64,000 nt of DNA from Azoarcus indigens (GTDB taxonomy: Bacteria > Pseudomonadota > Gammaproteobacteria > Burkholderiales > Rhodocyclaceae), in the NCBI RefSeq assembly GCF_004361735.1, contig NZ_SNVV01000023.1:22793-86792 (forward strand), in the 5' to 3' direction. The position numbers and the translations under genes were made by a program. This document shows, piece by piece, positions 39,902 through 49,301 of this stretch. Under the pieces are notes generated by a model. The model was not told where the DNA came from. It ran no database searches and worked only from the letters and a program-made list of their open reading frames with translations. How positions within the stretch are numbered: position 1 is the stretch's first letter; each line of letters begins with the position of its first letter.

Positions 39902-40321
39902 TCAGACGTAGGCGATGGCGCGACCGCAGGCGATGACGCCCATCCACAGCGCGAGGGACAGTACCGCCTGGGTGAAGGCGGTTCCGTCCACCTTCCGCAA
40001 GCCGCCGCGGGCATGGAACAGCGCTGCGTTCAGCCCCGCGGCGCAGATGAGGAGGAGCTTCAGCTGGAAGGCGGGATGCGTCAGCAAGCCGGCGGCATCG
40101 GCGGCGAACATCACCAGCCCGCTGGCGGCCGCCAGCAGGAAGCCGCCCAGGCTCACCGGCAGCGCCAGCCGGGCCAGCGCCTCCAGCGGCAGCGCACGAC
40201 CCAGGCCGGCGAGGCGCAAGTCCAGCACCATCAGGCTGCCGAACAGCAGGGCGATGCCGATGATGTGCCCCACCTCCAGCGCCGGATAGGCCCACAGGGA
40301 TGCGCGCAGCGCCTCGCCCAT
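39902..40321 (-). CDS. Small integral membrane protein (DUF6644/DUF2214-like)
   Basis: A 139-residue protein with four hydrophobic helices: LEVGHIIGIALLFGSLMVLDLRLAG, then ALPVSLGGFLLAAASGLVMFAADA, FQLKLLLICAAGLNAALFH and AVLSLALWMGVIACGRAIAY. The conserved His in EVGHI and in LNAALFHARGG are features of this family, which often neighbours DUF6152 genes, as here. It may bind haem or metal through those His residues, but this is not established. Confidence 0.8.
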   Translation of the reverse strand: MGEALRASLWAYPALEVGHIIGIALLFGSLMVLDLRLAGLGRALPLEALARLALPVSLGGFLLAAASGLVMFAADAAGLLTHPAFQLKLLLICAAGLNAALFHARGGLRKVDGTAFTQAVLSLALWMGVIACGRAIAYV

Positions 40322-40362
40322 GGCTCAGGCGGCACCGCATGCGACCGCGCCGCGCGCCGGCA

Positions 40363-41322
40363 TCAGACCACGCCGGCGCCGTGGGCCTGCTGGTCGGCCC
40401 AGTAGGAGGAACGCACCATGGGGCCGCAGGCGGCGTTGCGGAAGCCCATCTTCAGCGCTTCGGTCTCGAACATCTTGAAGGTGTCCGGATGCACGTAGCG
40501 CAGCACCGGCAGGTGGCCGCCGGAGGGCTGCAGGTACTGGCCGATGGTGAGCATGTCCACGTCGTGGGCGCGCAGGTCGCGCATCACTTCGAGGATTTCC
40601 TCGTCGGTCTCGCCCAGGCCGACCATCAGGCCGGACTTGGTCAGCACGTCCGGATGGTTGGCCTTGAATTCCTTGAGCAGGCGCAGCGAGTAGTCGTAGT
40701 CGGCACCCGGACGGGCCTGCTTGTACAGCCGCGGCACGGTTTCCATGTTGTGGTTCATGACGTCCGGCGTAGCCTCGGCGAAGATCTGCAGGGCGATCTC
40801 CATGCGGCCGCGGAAGTCGGGCACCAGCACCTCGATGGTGGTGTTCGGCGAGGCCTGGCGGGTGTGCTGGATGCACTCGACGAAGTGGCGGGCGCCGCCG
40901 TCGCGCAGGTCGTCGCGGTCCACCGAGGTGATCACCACGTAGTTCAGCCGCATGGCGGCGATGGTCTTGGCCAGGTCCACCGGCTCATTGGGATTGAGCG
41001 GCTCCGGGCGGCCGTGGCCGACATCGCAGAAGGGACAGCGGCGGGTACAGATGTCACCCATGATCATGAAGGTGGCCGTGCCCTTGCCGAAGCATTCGTG
41101 GATGTTGGGGCAGGAGGCTTCTTCGCAGACGGTGTGCAGCTTGTGGTCGCGCAGGGTCTGCTTGATCTCGTTGAAGCGCTCGGCTTCCTGGCCCGCGCCG
41201 AGCTTGATGCGGATCCACTCCGGCTTCTTGAGCCGTTCGGCGGGAACGATCTTGATCGGGATGCGGGCGGTTTTTTCCGCGCCGCGCTGCTTGCGGGCTG
41301 GGGTATCCATACGCTCTCTCAT
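40363..41322 (-). CDS. lipA: Lipoyl synthase (radical SAM)
   Basis: A 319-residue radical SAM enzyme inserting two sulfurs into protein-bound octanoyl groups. Both Fe-S clusters are visible: the LipA-specific [12 protein letters not shown] (C66, C71, C77) and the radical [11 protein letters not shown] (C92, C96, C99). [32 protein letters not shown] is typical further on. The ATG at 41310 is an alternative start 12 nt inside. It lies 54 bp after lipB, so octanoyl transfer and sulfur insertion are encoded together. Confidence 0.96.
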   Translation of the reverse strand: MRERMDTPARKQRGAEKTARIPIKIVPAERLKKPEWIRIKLGAGQEAERFNEIKQTLRDHKLHTVCEEASCPNIHECFGKGTATFMIMGDICTRRCPFCDVGHGRPEPLNPNEPVDLAKTIAAMRLNYVVITSVDRDDLRDGGARHFVECIQHTRQASPNTTIEVLVPDFRGRMEIALQIFAEATPDVMNHNMETVPRLYKQARPGADYDYSLRLLKEFKANHPDVLTKSGLMVGLGETDEEILEVMRDLRAHDVDMLTIGQYLQPSGGHLPVLRYVHPDTFKMFETEALKMGFRNAACGPMVRSSYWADQQAHGAGVV

Positions 41323-41376
41323 TTGCGGGTCGCGGCCACGCGGGTAGCGCGGCCGGCCGCCATTATCGCCTGCTTT

Positions 41377-42045
41377 TCAGTCGGCTGCCGCTGCGTGGGC
41401 GACACCGGCACCCGTCACGGAAACCGGCGGCAGCAGGCGCAGCAGGTGGCCCAGCAGGCGTTCGCCCACTGCGGCCACATCGTCGGCGATGCCGAAATCC
41501 CGCAGCCGGATGGTCTTCAGGCCTTCGTAGCCACAGGGGTTGATCCAGGTGAAGGGCGCCAGATCGGCATCCACGTTCAGCGCCAGGCCGTGGTAGCTGC
41601 AGCCGTTGCGCACCCGCAGGCCGAGGGCGGCGATCTTGGCGCCGTCGATGTAGACGCCGGGCGCGCCAGGCTTGCGCTCGGCGTGGAGGCCGTAATCGGC
41701 CAGGCAGTCGATCAGCGCCTGCTCCATCAGGAATACCAGCTCGCGCACCTTGAGGCCACGGCGGCGCAGGTCCAGCAGCAGGTAAGCCACCAGCTGGCCG
41801 GGGCCGTGATAGGTGATCTGGCCGCCGCGGTCTATCTGCACCAGCGGGATGCCGGCTTCGCGGCCGGCGGGCAGCAGGTGTTCGGCGAGGCCGGCCTGAC
41901 CCAGGGTGTAGACCGGCGGATGTTCGAGCAGCCAGATCTGGTCCGGGGTGTCGTCGCCGCGCCCGGCGGTGAAGACGCGCATCGCCTCCAGCGCCGGTTC
42001 GTAGTCGACCAGGCCGAGCCGCTTGACCAGCAGATCGCCGGCCAC
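41377..42045 (-). CDS. lipB: Octanoyltransferase
   Basis: Transfers octanoate from acyl carrier protein to lipoyl domains. Motifs: [71 protein letters not shown] with the acyl-accepting Lys, and INPCGYEGL with the catalytic Cys. I chose the GTG at 42045 because it gives the family's short N-terminus (222 residues). A TTG at 42072 overlaps the ybeD stop, has AAGGTGG before it and would add nine residues; it is nearly as likely. It continues the ybeD-lipB-lipA order. Confidence 0.93.
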   Translation of the reverse strand: MAGDLLVKRLGLVDYEPALEAMRVFTAGRGDDTPDQIWLLEHPPVYTLGQAGLAEHLLPAGREAGIPLVQIDRGGQITYHGPGQLVAYLLLDLRRRGLKVRELVFLMEQALIDCLADYGLHAERKPGAPGVYIDGAKIAALGLRVRNGCSYHGLALNVDADLAPFTWINPCGYEGLKTIRLRDFGIADDVAAVGERLLGHLLRLLPPVSVTGAGVAHAAAAD

Positions 42046-42068
42046 GGCTGCGGGCTGGCCGCCCGCGG

Positions 42069-42350
42069 TCAAAGGACCACCTTCACCATCGGATGGGAGG
42101 TGAGCTCGCGGTAGAGGTTGTCCACCTGCAGCTGGGAGATGGCGCGGAAGGTACACGTCACCGCCAGATAGTTGCCCTTGCTGGAGGGGCGCATCTCGAT
42201 CGCGGCAGCGTCGAAATCCGGCGCATGCCGCAGCACCACTTCCACCACCGCCTGGGCGAAGCCTTCCACCCGGGCGCCCATGATCTTGATCGGAAAATCG
42301 CAGGGATATTCGATCAGGGTCTGTCTTTCTGGATTGTTTTCGTCAGCCAC
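42069..42350 (-). CDS. ybeD: YbeD/DUF493 regulatory-fold protein
   Basis: A 93-residue protein of the DUF493 family: [36 protein letters not shown] and [38 protein letters not shown]. It has an ACT-like ferredoxin fold in known homologues and sits before lipB in many proteobacteria, hence a proposed link to lipoate metabolism. It overlaps the transaminase gene by 8 bp. Confidence 0.93.
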   Translation of the reverse strand: MADENNPERQTLIEYPCDFPIKIMGARVEGFAQAVVEVVLRHAPDFDAAAIEMRPSSKGNYLAVTCTFRAISQLQVDNLYRELTSHPMVKVVL

Positions 42351-43200
42351 CGCGCATCACCGTCGTCTTGAATGCCTGATACCAGGCGTGCATCTGTTCG
42401 CTCACAGGCCCCGGCCTGCCCTCGCCCACCGGCCGCCCGTCCAGGCGGGTGATCGCCAGCACTTCGCGGGTGGAGGACGTCATCCACACCTCGTCCGCGC
42501 TGCGCACCTCGTCCTCCAGGATCTCCTGCACCCGGTGCGGCAGACCATTGACGGCAGCCAGTTCCAGCACCACGTCGTAGGTGATGCCGGGCAGCATCAG
42601 GTGGCTCTTGGGCGGCGCCAGCAACACGCCGTCGCGGACGATGAAGATGCTGGAGGCGGAGCCCTCGGTGAGGAAGCCATCGCGGAACAATACGGTCTCG
42701 TGGCAACCCTGGTCCACCGCGTGCTGGCGCAGCAGGCAGTTGGCGAGCAACGAGGTGGTCTTGAGATCACAGCGCAGCCAGCGGAAATCCGCCGCACTCA
42801 CTGCGCTGGCGCCGCTTTCGCGCAGTTCCCGCGATGGGGTGACGAGCGCCTCGCTCATCAGGAACACCGAAGGCCGGACCACCTCCGGGAAGGCGTGGTT
42901 GCGCCGCATGTCGGCGCCGCGGGTGACCTGCAGGTACAGCGACTGGTCGTCCCAGGGATTCCGGTCCACCACCTCGCGCACCATCGCCGCCCACTCCTGC
43001 TCGGCATGCGGGTTGGGAAGGCGCATGGCCGCCAGCGTGCTGGCCAGCCGGGCGAGGTGCTCATCCAGCCGGAAAGGCCGGCGGGAATACACCGGGATGA
43101 CCTCGTAGGCGCCGTCACCGAACAGGAAACCCCTGTCCATCGGCGACACCTGGGCGTCTTCCAGTGGCAGGTAGCGGCCGTTCAGGTAGCACAGGCTCAT
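42343..43200 (-). CDS. dat: D-amino acid aminotransferase (class IV)
   Basis: A 285-residue PLP enzyme of fold type IV. LNGRYLPLEDAQVSPMDRGFLFGDGAYEVIPVY is the N-terminal signature. The Schiff-base Lys is K147 in WLRCDLKTTSLLANCLLRQHA, and FLTEGSASSIFIVRDGVLLAPP binds the cofactor phosphate. YLQVTRGADMRRNHAFP favours D-amino acid over branched-chain activity. Its place between a D-Ala-D-Ala carboxypeptidase and lipoate genes suggests recovery or supply of D-alanine/D-glutamate for the cell wall. Confidence 0.9.
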   Translation of the reverse strand: MSLCYLNGRYLPLEDAQVSPMDRGFLFGDGAYEVIPVYSRRPFRLDEHLARLASTLAAMRLPNPHAEQEWAAMVREVVDRNPWDDQSLYLQVTRGADMRRNHAFPEVVRPSVFLMSEALVTPSRELRESGASAVSAADFRWLRCDLKTTSLLANCLLRQHAVDQGCHETVLFRDGFLTEGSASSIFIVRDGVLLAPPKSHLMLPGITYDVVLELAAVNGLPHRVQEILEDEVRSADEVWMTSSTREVLAITRLDGRPVGEGRPGPVSEQMHAWYQAFKTTVMRGG

Positions 43201-43227
43201 CGGCGCCTCCGTGGTCGGTTCAGGCGG

Positions 43228-44364
43228 TTAAAGGTTCTTGATCCACAGCACCAGGGCGTCCCACAGGCGGCCGAAGAAGCCGGCCACCGGCACGTCCTGC
43301 AGGGCGACGACCGGGTACTCGCCTATGGTCTTGTCGTCCAGCGCGAGCTTGAGGGTGCCCACTTCCTGGCCCTTCTGCAGCGGCGCCAGCACCGGTTGGC
43401 GGCTTTCCAGGGTGGCGACCACCTTCTCCGCCTGGCCCTTGGGCAGGGACATGACGAAGTCTGAGGTGAAGCCCACCGCCACTTCATTGGCCTTGCCCTT
43501 CCATACGCGGAACTGGGACAGCGCCTGGTCGGCGGAGTAGAGCTTCACCGTGTCGAAGAACTGGAAACCGAAGTTCAGCAGCTTGAGCGACTCCTGGGCG
43601 CGCACCGCGTCGGAGTCGGCGCCCAGTACCACCGAGATCAGCCGGCGCGGGCCGCGCTGGGCGGAGGAGATGAGGCAGTAGCCAGCGGTGCTGGTGTGGC
43701 CGGTCTTCATGCCATCAACCGTGCTGTCCAGCCACAGCAGGCGGTTGCGGTTGGGCTGGGTGATGCCGTTGTAGCTGTACTCCTTCATGGAGTAGAGGCT
43801 GTAGAACTCGGGGAAGTCGCGGATGATGGCCGCGGCCAGCAGGGAGAGGTCGCGCGCGGTGGTGTAGTGCTGCGGATCCGGCAGGCCGGTGGAGTTCATG
43901 AAGTTGGTGCCGGTGAGGCCGAGGCGCTTGGCTTCGCGGTTCATCAGTGCGGCGAAGGCTTCCTCGCTGCCGGCGATGAGCTCGGCCAGGGCGACGCAGG
44001 CGTCATTGCCGGACTGCACGATCACCCCGCGGATCAGCTCCTGCACCGTGACGGGCTTGCGCGGCTCGATGAACATCCGCGAGCCTTCCTGCCGCCATGC
44101 CTTGTCGGAGACCGGCACGGGCTGGTCCAGCGCGATGGTTCCCGCCTTGATCGCCGAGAAGGTCAGGTAGGCGGTCATCAGCTTGGTCAGCGAGGCCGGC
44201 TCGATGCGCTCATCCGGCATGTTGGACGCCAGCACCTGGCCGGTGGCGTGGTCCATCAGCACCCAGGCCTTGGCGGCGAGGGCGGGGGCCGGGATGGCCT
44301 GGGCGGAAGCGGTGAAGGAGAAAAGCGAAAGCAGCAGGGCAAATACGGCGGTGAAGAGACGCAT
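43228..44364 (-). CDS. dacC: D-alanyl-D-alanine carboxypeptidase (PBP5/6 type)
   Basis: A 378-residue low-mass penicillin-binding protein that trims pentapeptides. A signal peptide (FTAVFALLLSLFSFTASAQA) precedes the catalytic domain. Active-site motifs are SLTK (S58-K61), SGN in VIVQSGNDACVAL, and KTG in VDGMKTGHTSTAGYCL. A C-terminal PBP5-like domain and an amphipathic anchor (GFFGRLWDALVLWIKNL) end the protein. I chose the ATG at 44364. It belongs to the cell-wall operon that continues upstream to mreB. Confidence 0.93.
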   Translation of the reverse strand: MRLFTAVFALLLSLFSFTASAQAIPAPALAAKAWVLMDHATGQVLASNMPDERIEPASLTKLMTAYLTFSAIKAGTIALDQPVPVSDKAWRQEGSRMFIEPRKPVTVQELIRGVIVQSGNDACVALAELIAGSEEAFAALMNREAKRLGLTGTNFMNSTGLPDPQHYTTARDLSLLAAAIIRDFPEFYSLYSMKEYSYNGITQPNRNRLLWLDSTVDGMKTGHTSTAGYCLISSAQRGPRRLISVVLGADSDAVRAQESLKLLNFGFQFFDTVKLYSADQALSQFRVWKGKANEVAVGFTSDFVMSLPKGQAEKVVATLESRQPVLAPLQKGQEVGTLKLALDDKTIGEYPVVALQDVPVAGFFGRLWDALVLWIKNL

Positions 44365-44592
44365 GGAGAGAAACCTGATGTGGGGGAGGAACGGCGGGCG
44401 GGGCGGACAATTATAGGACGCACCCCGTACCCGGACCACGGCGGACAGCCTTTGTTTCAACCGCCGGCGTTTTTCTTCCCGCCTCAGCGCCAGCGAGGGG
44501 CGCAAGGGAGATGGGCGGCAACGGCGGGCGGCGGGCAGGGCCGCCGGCACTTCCCGGTCCGGGCAGCACGGCGGCGCTGCTGCCGCCTGGGT

Positions 44593-45645
44593 TCAGCGCT
44601 GGACGACGAAGGGTTTGAGCTTGAGCACCGCGGCGATGCGGTCCGCCGCGCTGCGGGCTTCGTCCACGCTGGCGTAGGGCCCGGCGTGCAGGCGGAAGCG
44701 GCCGCCGTCGGCGTACAGCTCCAGGCTCTGGGCGAAGGCGGCCAGCTCCTTGGCCACAGTGTCGCGGAAGCCCTCGGCGTTGTCGCGGGAGGAGAAGGCG
44801 CCCAGCTGCAGGAAGATGCCGGTGCCGGTCGCCGAGCTGGGCGGCTTCAGTGCCGGCTCCCCGGATTCGCCAGGCGCGCCGGCCAGCGGCGCGAGCTGGG
44901 CGGCGCTCGGCCCGCCGCGGCCGGGCAGCGGCGGCACCGGGTCGGTGTCGGCGTACATCGGCAGCTCGCCCGGCAGGATCTGCTCCACCTCCACTTCGGT
45001 GCTGCCGCTGTTCACATAGCCCAGCTTGTAGGCGGCGGTGTAGGAGAGGTCCATCACCCGGCCCTTGTGGAAAGGGCCGCGGTCGTTGATGCGCACTACC
45101 ACCGAGCGGCCGGTGGCGACGTTGGTGACGCGCGCATAGCTGGGGATGGGCAGCGTTGGATGCGCGGCGGTCATCGCGTACATGTCATAGGGCTCGCCGC
45201 TGGAAGTGGCCTGGCCGTGGAAGCGGCGGCCGTACCAGCTGGCGACGCCACGCTCGCGGTAGGGCGCCAGCACGGTCGCCGGCACGTAGTTCTGGCCGAA
45301 GACGTTGTACGGGCGGTTGGCGAAACGGTGCAGCGGCTCCAGCTTGGGCTGGGCGTCGGGGATGAGTTCGAGGTTGTCCGGCGGGATGTCGTCCGGACCG
45401 TCGTCCTTGTAATAGCCACCACCGCGGCGGGTGGTGGCCTTGGGCGGCGTGGCCGGCGCTTCGCCGCGCGGACCGCCGCTGCCGCTGGCGGTGCTGTCGG
45501 GCGCGCGGGTGGGCGTGCTGCCGCAGGCGCTCAGCAAGGCGCAGGCGGTGGCGGCGCACAGCAGGCTCAGGGGGGAGGCGGAGCGAAAGGCGGCGTTGCG
45601 GCGCGCCCCGGCCACCAGGGCTGCGGAGGGTCGTAGTGTCGTCAT
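44593..45645 (-). CDS. rlpA: Septal ring lytic transglycosylase RlpA
   Basis: A 350-residue outer-membrane lipoprotein (lipobox LLSACGS at about residue 41). The double-psi beta-barrel catalytic domain has GVASWYGRRFHGQATSSGEPYDMYAMTAAHPTLPIPSYARVTN (about 133-175) and VRINDRGPF with the catalytic Asp. A C-terminal SPOR domain (GIFLQLGAFSSRDNAEGFRD...RLHAGPYASVDEARSAADRI) binds denuded septal glycan. It lies 15 bp downstream of rodA. Confidence 0.93.
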   Translation of the reverse strand: MTTLRPSAALVAGARRNAAFRSASPLSLLCAATACALLSACGSTPTRAPDSTASGSGGPRGEAPATPPKATTRRGGGYYKDDGPDDIPPDNLELIPDAQPKLEPLHRFANRPYNVFGQNYVPATVLAPYRERGVASWYGRRFHGQATSSGEPYDMYAMTAAHPTLPIPSYARVTNVATGRSVVVRINDRGPFHKGRVMDLSYTAAYKLGYVNSGSTEVEVEQILPGELPMYADTDPVPPLPGRGGPSAAQLAPLAGAPGESGEPALKPPSSATGTGIFLQLGAFSSRDNAEGFRDTVAKELAAFAQSLELYADGGRFRLHAGPYASVDEARSAADRIAAVLKLKPFVVQR

Positions 45646-45660
45646 CTCGTTCGCCGCAGC

Positions 45661-46803
45661 CTATTTGGGAGACGAAAGGCGGCTGCGCTGTATGCTCATC
45701 AGGATACCCACCCCAAGACACAGGGTGACCAAAGCGGTTCCCCCGTAGCTCACGAAAGGCAGCGGCACGCCCACCACCGGCAGGATGCCGCTCACCATGC
45801 CCATGTTCACGAAAGCATAGGTGAAGAAGATCATGGTGATCGCCCCGCCGAGCAGCTTGCTCGCCAGTGTGGGGGCGTTGACGGAGATCTGGAAGCCGCG
45901 CGCCAGCAGCAGCACGTAGATGATGAGCAGCACGATGGCGCCGGCCAGCCCCAGTTCTTCCGCCAGCACGGCGAAGATGAAGTCGGTGTGGCGTTCGGGC
46001 AGGAAGGCGAGGTGGGTCTGGGTACCGGCCATCCAACCCTTGCCGAGCACGCCGCCGGAGCCGATGGCGATGGTGGACTGGATGATGTGGAAGCCCTTGC
46101 CCAGTGGATCCTGCGTCGGGTCCAGCAGGGTGCACACCCGGTGCTTCTGGTATTCGCGCAGGCCGTACCAGTCCACACCCGGCTGGCACAGGGTGTCGCC
46201 GAAGGCGATGATGCTGCCGATCCCGATGATACCGACCAGCGCCACCGGCACGATCAGCTTCCACGACAGGCCGGCGAAGAAGATCACGTAAAAGCCGGCG
46301 GTGGTCACCAGCAGACTGGTGCCCAGGTCGGGCTGGATTAGGATCAGCCCGACCGGCACCACCAGCAGCAGGCCGGCGACGATGAAGTCGCGGAAGCCGA
46401 TCTGCCCCTCGCGCTGCTGGAAGTACCAGGCCAGCATCAGCGGCATGGCGATCTTCATCAACTCCGAGGGCTGGATGCGGGTGACGCCGACGTGCAGCCA
46501 GCGCTGGGCGCCCTTAGACACCTCGCCGAACAGTTCCACCGCCACCAGCAGCACCACGCCGACGATGTACAACGGCAGCGCCAGCGACAGCATGCGCTGG
46601 CTGGAGATGGTCGCCGCCACCCACATCGCCGCCAGCGCCACCACGGTGTTGATGGTCTGCGCCTCCAGCCGGTCGGGCGAGGCGCTGATCATCAGGAAGT
46701 AGGCGTAGCCCAGCAGCGCGCCCAGGATCAGCATCAGCTGCGGGTCGATGGGGCGCAGGAAGGCGCGCAGCAGGCCCAGCGGGTGGAAGCGGCTCTCGGT
46801 CAT
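45661..46803 (-). CDS. rodA: Rod-shape SEDS glycosyltransferase RodA
   Basis: A 380-residue polytopic protein that polymerises glycan strands during elongation. Typical features: LPLYIVGVVLLVAVELFGEVSKGAQRWL, IQPSELMKIAMPLMLAWYF, QPDLGTSLLVTTAGFYVIFFAGLSW, and the C-terminal FVNMGMVSGILPVVGVPLPFVSYGGTALVTL. The start overlaps the mrdA stop by 4 bp (ATGA), coupling it to its partner PBP2. Confidence 0.95.
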   Translation of the reverse strand: MTESRFHPLGLLRAFLRPIDPQLMLILGALLGYAYFLMISASPDRLEAQTINTVVALAAMWVAATISSQRMLSLALPLYIVGVVLLVAVELFGEVSKGAQRWLHVGVTRIQPSELMKIAMPLMLAWYFQQREGQIGFRDFIVAGLLLVVPVGLILIQPDLGTSLLVTTAGFYVIFFAGLSWKLIVPVALVGIIGIGSIIAFGDTLCQPGVDWYGLREYQKHRVCTLLDPTQDPLGKGFHIIQSTIAIGSGGVLGKGWMAGTQTHLAFLPERHTDFIFAVLAEELGLAGAIVLLIIYVLLLARGFQISVNAPTLASKLLGGAITMIFFTYAFVNMGMVSGILPVVGVPLPFVSYGGTALVTLCLGVGILMSIQRSRLSSPK

Positions 46804-48692
46804 TCGTCGCTCTCCGCGGCATCCACGTCTTCGGCTGCCGGCTGGTTGGGACGCTTGCCGAGCAGGTAGTAGTCCATCACCAGACGGGCGATGGGCGCGG
46901 CCGACTGGGCGCCGAAACCGCCGTTCTCCACCAGCACCGCCAGCGCGATCTTGGGCTCGTCCGCCGGCGCGTAGGCGATGAACCAGGAGTGGTCGCGCAG
47001 GCGCTCGCTGACCCGGCCCTCGACGTACTTTGCGCCCTTGAGCGAGAACACCTGGGCGGTGCCGGTCTTGCCGCCGACCGAATACGGCGCGTTGCCGAAG
47101 GCGCGGGCGCCGGTCCCCGCCTTGGTCACGTCCACCATGGCGGCGCGCACCGTGGCCACATGCTCCGGCTTGAGCCCGAGCTGGCGTATCGGCTCCGGCT
47201 CCACCACCCGCTTGGCGTTACTGCGGTTATCCACTACATGACGCACCAGGTGCGGCCGGTACACGTTGCCGCCATTCACCACCGCCGACAGGGCATTGGC
47301 CATCTGCAGCGGGGTGTAGGCGTTATAGCCCTGGCCGATGCCGACCGAGATCGTCTCGCCGCCGAACCAGCGCTGCTGTTCCGGCCGGCGGAAGCGGCGC
47401 TTCTTCCAGTCGGGCGAGGGCAGCACGCCTTCCGCTTCGCCGGGGATGTCGATGCCGGTGCGGGAGCCGAAGCCCAGCGGCGACATGAAGCGGGCGATGC
47501 CTTCGATGCCGAGATCGTTGGCGAGCTGGTAGTAATAGGTGTTGCAGGACACCACGATGGACTTGTGCAGATCCACCATGCCGTGGCCACCCACCTTGTC
47601 GTCCATGAAGCGGTGGCCGCCAAAGGCGAAGAAGCCGGGATCGGCGATGGCCTGGCCGGCGGTGCGCTTGCCGGCGGTCAGCCCCGCCAGCGCCATGAAG
47701 GGCTTGAAGGTGGAGCCCGGCGGATAGGCGCTGAAGATGGCGCGGTTGAGCAGCGGATGGTCGGGTGAATCGTTGAGCGCCTTCCAGTCCTGGGTGGAGA
47801 TGCCATCCACGAACAGGTTGGGATCGAAGGTGGGCGTGGACACCAGCGCCAGCACGCCGCCGGTGGCCGGCTCTATCGCCACCATGGCGCCGCGGCGGTT
47901 GCCGAAGGCGGCCTCGGCCACCTTCTGCAGCTCGATGTCCAGCGTCAGCTCCAGGTCGTTGCCGGCCATGGCCGAGGTGCGCGACAGCCGCCGCACCGCG
48001 CGGCCGCCGGCGTTCACCTCCACCTGCTCGACGCCGGTGGTGCCGTGCAGTTCGGCCTCGTAGGACTGCTCCAGACCACTCTTGCCGATGTATTCCGAGC
48101 CGCGGTAGTTGGCGGTTTCGCCGCGTTCTTCGATGCGCTCCACGTCGCGGTCGTTGATGCGGCCGATGTAGCCGACGACATGCGAGGCGGTGGCCCCCTG
48201 CGGGTAATCCCGGAACAGCCGCGCCTGCACCTCCACGCCGGGGAAGCGGTAACGCTGGGAGATGAAGCGCGCCACTTCGTCGTCGCTCAGGCGGGTGCGT
48301 ATGGGAACGCTCTCGAAGTTGCGGCTTTCTTCGAGGATCTTGCGGAAACGCCTGCGATCGCGCTGCTCTATGGTCAGCACTTCGGCGAGACGGTCTATGG
48401 TCTCGTCCAGGTTGCCGGCGCGCGATGGCGTGATCTCCAGCGTGTAGGCCGCATAGTTGCGCGCCAGCACCACGCCGTTGCGGTCCACGATGCTGCCGCG
48501 GTTGGGCACCACCGGCAGCAGGGCGATGCGGTTGTCCTCTGCCCGGGTATGGAAGTAGTCGTGCCGCACCACCTGCAGGTAATAGAAGCGGGTGGCGAGC
48601 AGGCCGAAGCAGACGAGGACGAACAGCCCGGCCACCACCACCCGGCGGCGAAAGCGCCAGCTCTCCTGGTCGGGGGTGCGGAACTCCGTCAT
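46800..48692 (-). CDS. mrdA: Penicillin-binding protein 2 (elongation transpeptidase)
   Basis: A 630-residue bitopic transpeptidase. One membrane helix (VVVAGLFVLVCFGLLATRFYYLQ) is followed by the pedestal domain and the transpeptidase. The active-site Ser is S327 in YPPGSTFKPFMAL (K330), the second motif is SCNTYYYQLAND, and the third KTGTAQVFS. It works with RodA, MreC and MreB in side-wall synthesis. Length and motifs are normal. Confidence 0.95.
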   Translation of the reverse strand: MTEFRTPDQESWRFRRRVVVAGLFVLVCFGLLATRFYYLQVVRHDYFHTRAEDNRIALLPVVPNRGSIVDRNGVVLARNYAAYTLEITPSRAGNLDETIDRLAEVLTIEQRDRRRFRKILEESRNFESVPIRTRLSDDEVARFISQRYRFPGVEVQARLFRDYPQGATASHVVGYIGRINDRDVERIEERGETANYRGSEYIGKSGLEQSYEAELHGTTGVEQVEVNAGGRAVRRLSRTSAMAGNDLELTLDIELQKVAEAAFGNRRGAMVAIEPATGGVLALVSTPTFDPNLFVDGISTQDWKALNDSPDHPLLNRAIFSAYPPGSTFKPFMALAGLTAGKRTAGQAIADPGFFAFGGHRFMDDKVGGHGMVDLHKSIVVSCNTYYYQLANDLGIEGIARFMSPLGFGSRTGIDIPGEAEGVLPSPDWKKRRFRRPEQQRWFGGETISVGIGQGYNAYTPLQMANALSAVVNGGNVYRPHLVRHVVDNRSNAKRVVEPEPIRQLGLKPEHVATVRAAMVDVTKAGTGARAFGNAPYSVGGKTGTAQVFSLKGAKYVEGRVSERLRDHSWFIAYAPADEPKIALAVLVENGGFGAQSAAPIARLVMDYYLLGKRPNQPAAEDVDAAESDE

Positions 48693-48705
48693 TGTGCGCG
48701 CCGGC

Positions 48706-49227
48706 TCAGATGGGACGGTTGTCGTCCCGCTCCACCGGCTGGTACTGCGGCAGCAGCAGCAGGAAGCTCATCGGCGCCCACAACAGCACGCTGGTGAAGC
48801 TGGAGAGGAAGTACAGCCAGCCGGGAAACTCGGCGCCGGCCAGCAGGCGCACGATCACCATCAGCAACTGCGCCGCCAGCAGCATGGGCAGCACGTGCAG
48901 CGCCTGTTGCAGCAGCGGGAACCACATCAGCCGGCGGGCGAAACGCCCCGCCAGGTAGGCCACCACCACATAGGCCAGCGCATGCTGCCCCATGGCAGCG
49001 CCCTGGCCGATGTCCACCAGCAGACCGAAGACGAAACCGGCCCCCATGCCGATGCGCAGCGGCTCGCGGATGCACCAGAAGGCCAGCACCAGCGCCACCC
49101 AGTCGGGCACGCCGGGGAAGGTGCCGGTGGGCACATAAGCGAAACCCAGCGCCAGGATGAGGCTGAAATAAATGAACCACAGCTTGACCGGCAGCAGGAT
49201 GCGGCTGGAACGGTTGGTCGGTTGCAT
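48706..49227 (-). CDS. mreD: Rod shape-determining protein MreD
   Basis: A 173-residue membrane protein with five or so helices (WFIYFSLILALGFAYVP, WVALVLAFWCIREPLRIGMGAGFVFGLLVDI, ALAYVVVAYLAG, ALHVLPMLLAAQLLMVIVRLL, LLWAPMSFLLLLPQY). GFVFGLLVDIGQGAAMGQHAL is the family signature. It is encoded between mreC and mrdA as is standard. Confidence 0.94.
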   Translation of the reverse strand: MQPTNRSSRILLPVKLWFIYFSLILALGFAYVPTGTFPGVPDWVALVLAFWCIREPLRIGMGAGFVFGLLVDIGQGAAMGQHALAYVVVAYLAGRFARRLMWFPLLQQALHVLPMLLAAQLLMVIVRLLAGAEFPGWLYFLSSFTSVLLWAPMSFLLLLPQYQPVERDDNRPI

Positions 49228-49301
49228 GTCAGTCCTCCGGACCGTTCACGGCCGCCCCACCACGGAGCAGCCAGGGCGCGCGATGCGACGGGCGCTTCAT
49301 C